Part shown: positions 1 through 6,603 of the stretch, piece after piece
How positions within the stretch are numbered: the stretch's first letter is position 1
How the letters are laid out: every line of letters starts with the position of its first letter
Assembly (NCBI GenBank): GCA_964570205.1
Contig: CAZMXI010000123.1
Span: forward strand, 1 to 15,245
Source of the DNA: CAZMXI01 sp964570205
GTDB lineage: Bacteria > Planctomycetota > Phycisphaerae > Tepidisphaerales > Tepidisphaeraceae
Length of the DNA stretch: 15,245 nucleotides
Direction: 5' to 3'
Program-made: the position numbers and the translations under genes
Notes under the pieces: model-generated
Database searches by the model: none
What the model saw: only the letters and a program-made list of their open reading frames with translations
What the model was told of the DNA's origin: nothing

Positions 1-507
1 CGAGACCCGCAACAGGAACCGGTCAAGCTGGTTCTCCGGGAGGTAGTACGTGCCCTCGAATTCAAAGGGATTCTGCGTCGCCAGCACCATGAACGGACGG
101 TTCAAGGGGTAGGTCTGGGCCTCAACACTGACCTGTTCCTCGGCCATCGCCTCCAGCAGCGCCGACTGGGTTCTGGGCGTGGTCCGGTTGATCTCGTCGG
201 CCAGGACGATGTTCGCGAAAATCGGGCCGGGCTTGAAGTCGAACGAGCGGGTTTCGGTGTTGTAGACGGAAACTCCCAGCACATCCGAAGGCAACAGATC
301 CGGCGTGAGCTGGATGCGGGCGAATTTGCAGTTGATGCTCCGGGCCAGCGCACGGGCCAGAACGGTCTTGCCGACGCCCGGGACGTCCTCTATCAGCACA
401 TGTCCGCGTCCCAGCAGCCCGACGAGCAGCATGTCCACCGCACGCGGGCCGCCGAAGTAGACGGACCGCACATTCTGTCGCAGACGGTCAAATAGCTGTT
501 CTGGCAC
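1..507 (-). CDS. MoxR-family AAA+ ATPase, C-terminal part beyond window
   Basis: MoxR ATPases are AAA+ chaperone-like proteins, often working with vWA-domain partners to mature or activate other protein complexes. The first 169 residues are visible. They hold a Walker A segment EDVPGVGKT, a Walker B segment IVLADEINR followed by TTPRTQSALLEAM, and the sensor-1 stretch VLATQNPFEFEG followed by YYLPENQLDRF, all diagnostic of the family. A typical member has about 320-350 residues, so roughly half is missing past base 1. The frame has an in-frame TGA upstream and no ATG, so the likely start is GTG at 507 (VPEQLFDRLRQNV), with only a weak GGGTGG ahead of it. It lies 91 nt downstream of the prepilin-like gene on the same strand and could belong to the same transcript or have its own promoter. 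The family call is very secure; start and function are less so. Confidence 0.93.
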   Translation of the reverse strand, partial: MPEQLFDRLRQNVRSVYFGGPRAVDMLLVGLLGRGHVLIEDVPGVGKTVLARALARSINCKFARIQLTPDLLPSDVLGVSVYNTETRSFDFKPGPIFANIVLADEINRTTPRTQSALLEAMAEEQVSVEAQTYPLNRPFMVLATQNPFEFEGTYYLPENQLDRFLLRVS

Positions 508-552
508 AAACCACCCAATCGGTTCTCGGTTCCTGCGTCACGGCCCTGGGCG

Positions 553-581
553 CCTATTCTAGATATTGAGAACCGAATAGG
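553..581. repeat. Inverted repeat in the prepilin-moxR gap
   Basis: CCTATTC (553-559) and GAATAGG (575-581) form a perfect 7-bp inverted repeat around a 15-nt loop. On the minus strand no T-run follows it, so it is not a standard terminator. The minus strand also contains a -10-like TAGAAT here. A second small inverted pair, CGGTTCTC (520-527) and GAGAACCG (568-575), overlaps one arm, so alternative pairings are possible. It could be an operator, a processing site or chance. Confidence 0.35.
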
Positions 582-598
582 AAACACGCCGAAAGAAC

Positions 599-1366
599 CT
601 ATTCCAGGTCGTAGAGCCGGTTGTCCGGGCACAGAAAACCGGTTCCGGGAGCGACATGGGCTCCGTAGGGCCTGCTGAAGGACTCGGCGTGGCCATCACA
701 GAACACGGCATTGCTCATGCCGCGGTGACGGAAACCCTGCGTTCCGGCAGCGCGGGCGGGGCTGCCCTCGGCATAGGAAAACGGGTTCTCCGTCGGGCTG
801 GGAAGCGGCGATCGCATGTACTTGTTGGCGCCCAGCTTCCACTCGCCGTCGCCAAAAAGGAGAGTCTCGGCCGGCCGCCTGACCTGCGACGCCCTGGCTG
901 GCGACCCTTCGCCCTTGCCCCGCCCGATGAAGCTGGTGTTGTAGTTATAGCCGGTGTAGGGATCGCCGGGGGAGTTGGATCGGCCGTCGAAGCTCGGGCA
1001 CTGCTGGACCTTCATGTTGGTCCGCCCTTGCCAGAGCAGGCCGGGCGTCACATCCGACCCTGCGCGGGTGAAATCCCAGGCGTTGTAGATGGTGGGATTG
1101 GCCGGCGCGTTATTCCACTGCGCCGGGGGATAGGCGCCGTCGTTGTCGGACAGGTAGACGGCGGCGGCAGCGGCCAACTGCCGAAGGTTGCTCAGGCAAG
1201 CCACCTGCCGGGCGGCCTCCTGGGCTCGACTGAGCGCCGGTAGCAGGATGGACATGAGCATCGCGATGATGCCGATGACCACCAGAAGCTCTACCAGCGT
1301 AAAACCCGGCACGGGCCGGACGCCCGTGCCGGCTTTCCGCATGGAACGATGACTGGAACTGGCCAT
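599..1366 (-). CDS. Prepilin-like protein with H-X9-DG processing-associated motif
   Basis: This is a 255-residue type IV pilin-like (pseudopilin) protein. Residues 21-26 are GFTLVE, the class III prepilin cleavage site, with Gly21 before the cut and Glu26 as the conserved Glu5 of the mature protein. A hydrophobic helix follows to about residue 43 (LLVVIGIIAMLMSILLPAL). Near the C-terminus His214, nine residues, then Asp224-Gly225 match the H-X9-DG motif of the large planctomycete/verrucomicrobial prepilin group (DUF1559-like). Such proteins are thought to be processed by prepilin peptidase and exported; individual roles are unknown. An ATG at 1432 would also keep the frame open but would overlap the upstream gene by 55 bases. 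The ATG at 1366 has AAGGA four bases ahead and sits 11 nt after the PEP-CTERM stop, so translational coupling is likely. Confidence 0.92.
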   Translation of the reverse strand: MASSSHRSMRKAGTGVRPVPGFTLVELLVVIGIIAMLMSILLPALSRAQEAARQVACLSNLRQLAAAAAVYLSDNDGAYPPAQWNNAPANPTIYNAWDFTRAGSDVTPGLLWQGRTNMKVQQCPSFDGRSNSPGDPYTGYNYNTSFIGRGKGEGSPARASQVRRPAETLLFGDGEWKLGANKYMRSPLPSPTENPFSYAEGSPARAAGTQGFRHRGMSNAVFCDGHAESFSRPYGAHVAPGTGFLCPDNRLYDLE

Positions 1367-1377
1367 GGCGTCCTTGA

Positions 1378-2196
1378 TCAGGATGCTCTGCGGGGTCGGC
1401 CGGTCAGGGCCATCGCGGCGAATCCCAGGCATAATATGGCGCCCGGCTCGGGCACCGCCGTCACCGCGTCAATCAGCATGCGGTAGTCGGCATCCTGCGG
1501 CACCTCGAATCTCACGTACCGCACCGCTTCGAATGGCGCATCGGAGAAATCGAGCCAGTTGCCGCCGGCCGAACCATCCAGCAGATCAAGCATCTGCGGA
1601 TAGCTCATGTTCGCGAAGTTTCGCCGCTCGGCCGAAAAGGGCTTGAAGAAGTCGGCCGATTTGCTGCCGAGCGGCGCGTAGTACCACTCGATTTCGGTGT
1701 CGGTGTAGTAGTTGGTCGGGTTGCCGAACGTGATCGGGCCATCGCCCACCTGCTGCCACTGCGCATTATCGGGACTGACGTAGACCAGAGCCTTGGGGAA
1801 GGGCGAGAAACTGCTGGCGGTGTCGTCGGCCAGGCCCGTGCCGGTGGGGCTGATATCGACGAGCCCGGTATTGACGAACACACCGAGCATGCTGTCTGGG
1901 GTGACGGGGCAGGGTTCGGCCAGTCGCAGCACGAGGCGGCCGCCGGGGCCGATGCCCGTCACCTGATCGGTGCGAAACGGCGGATTGAAGGGGGTCAGGG
2001 CGCCGAGTTGATACTCATCAAAGGAGCCGGTGTCGCCGGCAGGCAATCCGAGGGCAGCGTTTGGGTCGTTGTGAGTGACCCAGCCTCCTTCGATGTAACT
2101 CTCGACATGGTCGGCGGTCATGCCAGCGAGAGCTGGCGCGGCCAGAACTCCGAGGCCGATCGAAGCGACCACAGAACGCAAACGAGGCGTAATCAC
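1378..2196 (-). CDS. PEP-CTERM sorted surface protein, cobalamin-riboswitch controlled
   Basis: This is a 272-residue exported protein. An N-terminal signal peptide (about residues 1-24, ending APALA) is followed by a beta-rich ectodomain. The ectodomain has a segment ALVYVSPDNAQWQQVGDG (136-153) resembling carbohydrate-binding/discoidin-like surface modules, but no certain domain is recognisable. The C-terminus is a PEP-CTERM tripartite signal: VPEP at 248-251, a hydrophobic stretch ILCLGFAAMAL, then the basic tail RPRRAS. Such proteins are recognised by an exosortase and moved to the cell surface or exopolysaccharide matrix. The GTG start at 2196 is preferred because AGGGAG lies five bases upstream. 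The longer ATG start at 2301 would place 35 non-signal-like residues inside the riboswitch expression platform. The ligand is unknown; because of the B12 riboswitch, a role in capturing cobalamin or another corrinoid is an inference. Confidence 0.9.
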   Translation of the reverse strand: MITPRLRSVVASIGLGVLAAPALAGMTADHVESYIEGGWVTHNDPNAALGLPAGDTGSFDEYQLGALTPFNPPFRTDQVTGIGPGGRLVLRLAEPCPVTPDSMLGVFVNTGLVDISPTGTGLADDTASSFSPFPKALVYVSPDNAQWQQVGDGPITFGNPTNYYTDTEIEWYYAPLGSKSADFFKPFSAERRNFANMSYPQMLDLLDGSAGGNWLDFSDAPFEAVRYVRFEVPQDADYRMLIDAVTAVPEPGAILCLGFAAMALTGRPRRAS

Positions 2197-2200
2197 GGAA

Positions 2201-2258
2201 TCTCCCTGTGCCGAACAGCGCGGCACGGCAAGCGGGCAAAGCCCTGGCGAAAGGGAGA
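2201..2258 (-). promoter_or_regulatory. SD/anti-SD helix, likely riboswitch expression platform
   Basis: On the minus strand TCTCCCT (2258-2252) is perfectly complementary to AGGGAGA (2207-2201), which is the Shine-Dalgarno of the PEP-CTERM gene. Two flanking G-T pairs can extend the helix. The 44-nt loop contains a hairpin GTGCCG/CGGCAC (2208-2226) that ends one base before the SD. No hairpin with a T-run is present between the aptamer and the start codon, so control of translation initiation is more likely than termination. The partner that frees or traps the SD in each ligand state was not resolved. Confidence 0.6.
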
Positions 2259-2372
2259 CCGAAACGGCAGGAACGGGCAGGGGCGAGACCACGAAAGACA
2301 CGCCCGTGGGGTTCCGACCGGTCCCGTTCGCGAGGACGATCTGAACGATCGGCGCAACATGCGCGGATCACT

Positions 2373-2569
2373 CCACGGGCCGGTCTTCTGGCTCAGGACA
2401 GGGCTTGCGACTCTTGGCCGCACAGCGAACGGCCTTCCCATCGACAGAATCGACAGTGGCCGATCGCGCCCACCAATGTCCTATACAGCGGCGCGTCCGC
2501 GGCGGATTCTCACCGCCTTCCCAACATCGCGATCACCCGATCGCGATGGGCTTTCGCAGCCGCCCATGG
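2373..2569 (-). promoter_or_regulatory. Cobalamin (B12) riboswitch aptamer
   Basis: Read on the minus strand, the conserved blocks of the cobalamin riboswitch occur in order. First is a P1 5' arm CCATGGGCGG (2569-2560), then a 9-bp hairpin ATCGCGATC/GATCGCGAT with a four-base loop (2526-2547). GGGAAGGCGGTGAGAATCCG (the GGGAA and P3 hairpin block) starts at 2522, followed by CGCGGACGCGCCGCTGTA, then GGCCACTGTCGA, and a second GGGAAGG (near 2437-2432). The B12 box GAGCCAGAAGACCGGCC (2394-2378) closes the set. The P1 3' arm CCGGCCCGTGG (2383-2373) pairs with the 5' arm apart from one bulged base and one G-T pair. It sits 176 nt upstream of the PEP-CTERM start. Cobalamin normally represses the downstream genes. 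Confidence 0.95.
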
Positions 2570-2578
2570 ATGTGGTCC

Positions 2579-2606
2579 AAGTTACCCTCTCCATCGGCTG
2601 AATCAA
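2579..2606 (-). promoter_or_regulatory. Candidate promoter for the riboswitch transcript
   Basis: On the minus strand TTGATT (2606-2601), a 16-nt spacer and TAACTT (2584-2579) resemble -35 and -10 boxes. The predicted start, about 2572, is only a few bases before the first P1 nucleotide of the riboswitch at 2569. The -10 match is weak; the main support is this position and the terminator just upstream. Confidence 0.4.
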
Positions 2607-2629
2607 GGGCGATGCACGCGCACCCTCAG

Positions 2630-2670
2630 AAAACGACAGCGCCGGCCGGTGAAACGAACCGGCCGGCGCT
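2630..2670 (-). terminator. Rho-independent terminator of the 997-aa gene
   Basis: AGCGCCGGCCGGT (2638-2650) and ACCGGCCGGCGCT (2658-2670) form a perfect 13-bp stem with a 7-nt loop. On the minus strand the stem is followed by GTCGTTTTCTG. It lies 26 nt after the stop of the large vWA protein gene, and separates that gene from the riboswitch cassette. Confidence 0.88.
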
Positions 2671-2695
2671 GAATAAGCCGGGCAAGAGCTGGGCT

Positions 2696-5689
2696 TTATG
2701 GCATGGGTGCATCGGGCGCCATTCCGCCCCGGCCATCCTTCTGGGAATCCCACTGCGTTTCCTTGAGCGGGGGCGTGTTCTCGGGGAAGCCTTTGCGCTG
2801 CTCGGGCGGCGAAATGGGCTCGCAGTAGCTAAGCAGCGTGCGGGTCATGGGATGCACTCGGTCCCGGTACTGCGGATTGACCGTATCCGACAGGATTTCC
2901 ATGAGGATGCGCTCGCCGGGATGGTCGGCCGCCGGTGCGGGGGCAACGATCAGTTGTGCTTCGGGACGGGCGATCGTCTGAAGTGGGATCTCCTTCTTGT
3001 TCTGATCAATGAATCGCACGTGTGACAGCGGCGGGAACACCACGTTGATGGCATTGCCGCCGCCGGCCTGGGCGATCTGGTCAAAACTGGTCAGGTCGCG
3101 GGCGCCATCGGATGTTGTGACCTTGACGGCGTATAACGAGAAGTCAGCATTGCGCATCTCGCCGGCCAGTTTGATCGCCGGATCGACATCCCTGGGATGG
3201 GGCGGGGCATCGCCAATCAGCACGATCACTTTGCTGCCTTTGCCCTTGGCCACCCAGCGATTGTTCTGGATGGCCTCTCTTAATCCATCCAGCACCGCCT
3301 CGGGCACATCGCCGCCGCCGTCAGCGCCCACCTCGTTGATCGCGCCAACCAGGAGCTCAGTCCGTGAAGTCAGGGGGCCATGACGGACAACGAATGCTTC
3401 ACCGTGGTCGCGGTAGAACGTCACGCCAAGGCGGGGTTCGAGCGACATGGTGCTGAGAGCCGTCGCCATCTTCACCAGGTCGCGGCTAAGCCATGCCAGC
3501 ACGTCACCCATCGAGCCCGTGGCATCCACCACGAACGCCACCTCGAACGCCTTCATGTCCGGCGCGCCCAATTCCAGGTCGGCGTGCCAGAGGCTCTCAT
3601 CCGCCAGCGCCGTCTCCATCGACACCGGAGGGGGCAGGTAGAGCGGACGAAGCTGCCGCCAGGGCTCGCCTGGGATCTGCCGCAGGTCGGTCCATTCCCG
3701 CCGTTCGCGCCTGAGGTATTCAGCACAATCGGCCTGCACCATGCGGAAGAGCGTCATCGAGCTGACATGCTCGCGATCCGGCGACCGTGCATCAAACACC
3801 GAGGCCGGCAGCCGCCTCCGCGCCGACTGCACCGGCACGTTGGCCGCCTGAAGCACATAATCAGCGCGAACCGCAAGGTTGCCATGGCCCAGCGCGCCGA
3901 TGACGAAATCCAGAAGTTGCCCGCTGTGCCATGCCGCCAGAGTGCGACCAAGCTGCCGCAATACCGGCGTATCCTGGGTTTCCCAGGCGTTGCACTCCAT
4001 GAAGATCTTCTCCCATATCCGGCGAGAGCGCGTGTTGACGGGACTGGTGGCCAGAACCTCAAGCAGCGTCACGCGCAAGCGTCCTCGGAACGCGTTCTTC
4101 TCGGCCAGACCGATCGTCGCGTTGATGAAGCTGGCGTGATCGTCATCGGTGAGACTGGGCACGCGCGACAGCATCGCCTGCCACGCCAGAAGCTTGACGA
4201 CATCGTGCCGGTCGTTGTTGATGAGGGTCATCAGCCGCTGCGTGACTTCCGGTTGCGGCAATCGCGAAAGGCTGATCACCGCCAGGCCGCGCACGCGCCA
4301 GTCGGGGCTGGACAGCTTGCGCTTGTACTCGCCTTCCAGGTAATCGAGGATCTTCTTGGCGCTCTGTTGCTTCCTGGGGTCCGCCGTGGCGGGCGATACC
4401 GGCGGCGTGACGCCGGCGCCTGGGGTCGTGTTGGCCGCCGGCGGCTTGACGGGGTCACTCGGATCCCACAGGCTGCCTGGATTGACCTTGCCCGGCGCGC
4501 TGCCCCCGGGGCTGGTCGCCCCGGGGGCCGGCTTGTTCGGGCTGGTATTGGCGCTGCCTGTGCCCGGAGGACTCCATAGATCGTCGGGATTCGTCTTGCC
4601 GGGCGTTGTGCCCGGCGTTGCCGGCTTGTTGTCCGCTGCCGCCGGCGGAGCGAGCACGGCCTTGCCGCCGACCGAAGCCAGATGCAGTTCGCCGGCTTTC
4701 GGATCCAGCTTATACACGAAGTTGTTGAGGAAGCTGCCGCCCAGCAGCGATTGCGCCGCGATCAGGTCCCGCGGCATCACGGTGCACTCGACATTCTCAA
4801 CAATGAACCCGCCCACCCGCACCGAAGCCAGGCTTTTCTGCCAGGCCTCGACCACCTTGCCATCGGCAAGTTGGAGGCGGATCTTCTGGTCGGCGTCGGT
4901 CGGCAGAATGCCCAGTTCGTCGGCAAGGTCCCACGTCAGCGAAACCGTCGATGCCCCCGTGTCCAGGATCATCTGCCGGGTAATCTTGCCATTGAGCGTC
5001 ACCTCGACCATGTAGACCCGGCCTTCGGGCTTGAGGCGGATCACCGCCGAGGCAATCTCACTGCGGGCCTTCTCCAACTCCTTGAACCGCTGCTCGAATT
5101 CCGCCGAGGGCCCCAGCTTGTACTTCAGGCGAGAGCTCTCATTAAGCCTGGCGAGGGCAGCCAACACGTCGGGATCGGCCGCCATCGCCTTGTACTGTTC
5201 CTGGACCTTCTCGGCCTTCGCCGACGCCTCGACCACCAGATTCACATAGGCGGTTTTGGCCTGCTCACCCAGGCTCCGCAGGCGCGCATCCAACTCAGCT
5301 TTGGCCTTGGTCGCCTGAGCGATTTCGCCGCGGATGGCGGCGACGGTGGCGGCCAACTGGTTCTGGCGCGACACGTTGGTCTCGGCGGCGGCGGCGCGGG
5401 TGGCCTGTTGCGCATCATATTCCATCGCCGCGATGGCCCCTTTGATGCGCCGAATCTGATCCTCCATGAAGTGGCGGGCGCGTTGCTCCTGGTCCAGCCT
5501 TGCCTTGGCGTCGCGGATGTCCCTCGTTGCCCGACTCACCTCCGCTTCGCTTGCCAACACGTACAGCAACCCTGATCTGGTCAGTCCCTTGTCCTCCAGC
5601 GCCTTCGCCGGTGACGCGGCCTGTCCCAGAACCATCGGCGCTAACCACAAGGCAGCCCCCAACGCAAGCGTGCTCCGACAAAACCACAT
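2696..5689 (-). CDS. Exported multidomain protein: coiled coil, retropepsin-like protease, helical repeats, vWA
   Basis: This 997-residue protein has a signal peptide (1-22), then a long charged helical region, probably coiled coil (about 45-215). A retropepsin-like aspartic protease domain (about 225-340) carries the catalytic motif ILDTGAS (Asp243). A Pro/Gly/Thr-rich linker (345-440) holds two related units, NPDDLWSPPG and NPGSLWDPSD. A helical, HEAT-like repeat region covers about 445-620. A vWA domain (about 713-885) has a MIDAS-type DATGS (722-726), GGGDVPEA (791-798) and VLIGDAPP (823-830). The MIDAS reads DxTGS rather than the classical DxSxS, a common variant. The start has GGGAGG six bases upstream. 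Nothing beyond the individual domains is recognised; secreted or periplasmic proteolysis, or metal-dependent protein binding, is inferred. MoxR ATPases often partner with vWA proteins, but the moxR here is in a separately promoted unit about 2 kb away. Confidence 0.9.
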   Translation of the reverse strand: MWFCRSTLALGAALWLAPMVLGQAASPAKALEDKGLTRSGLLYVLASEAEVSRATRDIRDAKARLDQEQRARHFMEDQIRRIKGAIAAMEYDAQQATRAAAAETNVSRQNQLAATVAAIRGEIAQATKAKAELDARLRSLGEQAKTAYVNLVVEASAKAEKVQEQYKAMAADPDVLAALARLNESSRLKYKLGPSAEFEQRFKELEKARSEIASAVIRLKPEGRVYMVEVTLNGKITRQMILDTGASTVSLTWDLADELGILPTDADQKIRLQLADGKVVEAWQKSLASVRVGGFIVENVECTVMPRDLIAAQSLLGGSFLNNFVYKLDPKAGELHLASVGGKAVLAPPAAADNKPATPGTTPGKTNPDDLWSPPGTGSANTSPNKPAPGATSPGGSAPGKVNPGSLWDPSDPVKPPAANTTPGAGVTPPVSPATADPRKQQSAKKILDYLEGEYKRKLSSPDWRVRGLAVISLSRLPQPEVTQRLMTLINNDRHDVVKLLAWQAMLSRVPSLTDDDHASFINATIGLAEKNAFRGRLRVTLLEVLATSPVNTRSRRIWEKIFMECNAWETQDTPVLRQLGRTLAAWHSGQLLDFVIGALGHGNLAVRADYVLQAANVPVQSARRRLPASVFDARSPDREHVSSMTLFRMVQADCAEYLRRERREWTDLRQIPGEPWRQLRPLYLPPPVSMETALADESLWHADLELGAPDMKAFEVAFVVDATGSMGDVLAWLSRDLVKMATALSTMSLEPRLGVTFYRDHGEAFVVRHGPLTSRTELLVGAINEVGADGGGDVPEAVLDGLREAIQNNRWVAKGKGSKVIVLIGDAPPHPRDVDPAIKLAGEMRNADFSLYAVKVTTSDGARDLTSFDQIAQAGGGNAINVVFPPLSHVRFIDQNKKEIPLQTIARPEAQLIVAPAPAADHPGERILMEILSDTVNPQYRDRVHPMTRTLLSYCEPISPPEQRKGFPENTPPLKETQWDSQKDGRGGMAPDAPMP

Positions 5690-5712
5690 GTTGGACCTCC
5701 CAGTTATGGCAT

Positions 5713-5730
5713 GCGCGGGGCACCCCGCGC
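5713..5730. repeat. GC-rich perfect hairpin in the 997-aa gene leader
   Basis: GCGCGGGG (5713-5720) and CCCCGCGC (5723-5730) form an 8-bp stem with a two-base loop (probably opened to four). It lies 11 bases upstream of the GGGAGG ribosome site of the 997-aa gene, so in that mRNA it would be a leader hairpin. No T-run follows. The rest of 5731-5964 shows no gene or clear promoter. Confidence 0.4.
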
Positions 5731-5964
5731 GATGACACCGCTCTTCAAAACCGGACGAGACAAGCGCATTCCGGCCGGCCCAAGCGAAGGGGACATGCAG
5801 GGCCGCGAATCGGCCGCCGCGGGGGCATGTCCGCGATGCAGTCTAGGCAGGCTCATGCGGTGGACGCAACAACACGCCAGATTTTCCCGGCCGCAACCAC
5901 CGAATTCAAGTTGTCCGAACGGCCGCCCGGCGCAGGGCATCCCATCCATTCACGCCCACCCATG

Positions 5965-6507
5965 TTACATCCGGTTCGCGGCTTCGCCCCAGCCCGGTCC
6001 GCGCGGCTTTCGCCCTGTCTGTGTGCTGAAACTCTGGAGATACGAAATCCACATCATCGACAGGCCATAGCTGTACGCCCCTTGGACGACCAGATCCATG
6101 TAATGTTGCGTCGGCGGGACATGAAATCGGTCGATGTTTGTGCCCTGATAGGTATAAGCCGCCAATGGTTCGCTCCGGCTCAGCGGGGACACCTTCACAT
6201 CGATTCGCTTGTAGATGCCGATTTCCTTGCCCGTTCTATCCAGCTTCCTGGCCACCTTGGCGTCCAGCACAAGGGTGTCGCTTTCGGGCAGATCAAACAT
6301 CACCCCCGCGACGTACTTCCCCGGATCATAGACAATGTCCGCCATGCCCCCGCCCCAATACTCGCTGTAGATGGGAAAACACAGGCGGTAGTTGTCCAGC
6401 ACCGCCGGGCGACCGGTCTTCATCATGGGCGGACGATGCCCATAGTGGCGGCACCACTCGGCCACCGCTCGCGCATTCAGGTTCGACCCATAGGCGAAGT
6501 ACCACAT
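5965..6507 (-). CDS. Gamma-glutamylcyclotransferase-like (AIG2/GGCT-fold) protein
   Basis: This is a 180-residue protein. The N-terminus MWYFAYGSNLN carries the YGSN substrate-binding loop of the gamma-glutamylcyclotransferase fold. Later blocks DNYRLCFPIYSEYWGGGMA (38-56), YVAGVMFDLPESD (65-77) and GIYKRIDVKV (97-106) align with human GGCT. Family members convert gamma-glutamyl amines, amino acids or peptides into 5-oxoproline plus the free amine. The catalytic Glu of GGCT lies in LDxxEG; here the block reads LDRTGKEIGIYK (89-100), so Thr92 appears to stand where Glu is expected, with Glu95 nearby. Activity is therefore uncertain. The ATG at 6507 follows AGAGGA with a nine-base gap. It is 96 nt downstream of the LON-domain gene and may share its transcript. 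Confidence 0.85.
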   Translation of the reverse strand: MWYFAYGSNLNARAVAEWCRHYGHRPPMMKTGRPAVLDNYRLCFPIYSEYWGGGMADIVYDPGKYVAGVMFDLPESDTLVLDAKVARKLDRTGKEIGIYKRIDVKVSPLSRSEPLAAYTYQGTNIDRFHVPPTQHYMDLVVQGAYSYGLSMMWISYLQSFSTQTGRKPRGPGWGEAANRM

Positions 6508-6603
6508 CCCATGATGTCCTCTGGTTCCCGCCGGTCATTCTGGTCCAAAGCGCGCAAAAGTAAAGGGAACCCACCCTTCGCCACACAACGCATGTTCCAC
6601 TCC

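Noticed and set aside
553..581. The inverted repeat as a terminator between the prepilin-like gene and moxR
   Set aside because: The stem is AT-rich and only 7 bp, the loop is 15 nt, and no T-run follows on the minus strand.
656..1243. A 195-codon plus-strand open frame
   Set aside because: It is antisense to the prepilin-like gene and has a Gly/Ala/Val-rich composition with no domain.
2197..2301. N-terminal extension of the PEP-CTERM protein to an ATG at 2301
   Set aside because: The extension covers the riboswitch expression platform, has no SD of its own, and would bury the signal peptide 35 residues in.
2008..2672. Plus-strand open frames over the riboswitch region
   Set aside because: They are Arg/Pro-rich, lack an SD, and cross conserved riboswitch elements whose RNA structure explains the sequence.
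3380..4579. A 399-codon plus-strand open frame
   Set aside because: It lies entirely antisense to the well-supported 997-aa gene, has no recognisable domain or SD, and its Arg/His/Pro-rich composition is what the complement of GC-rich coding DNA gives.
5704..5949. An 81-codon minus-strand open frame between the GGCT-like and 997-aa genes
   Set aside because: It has no SD, domain or periodic hydrophobic pattern. It is treated as non-coding, although a small unknown gene cannot be fully excluded.
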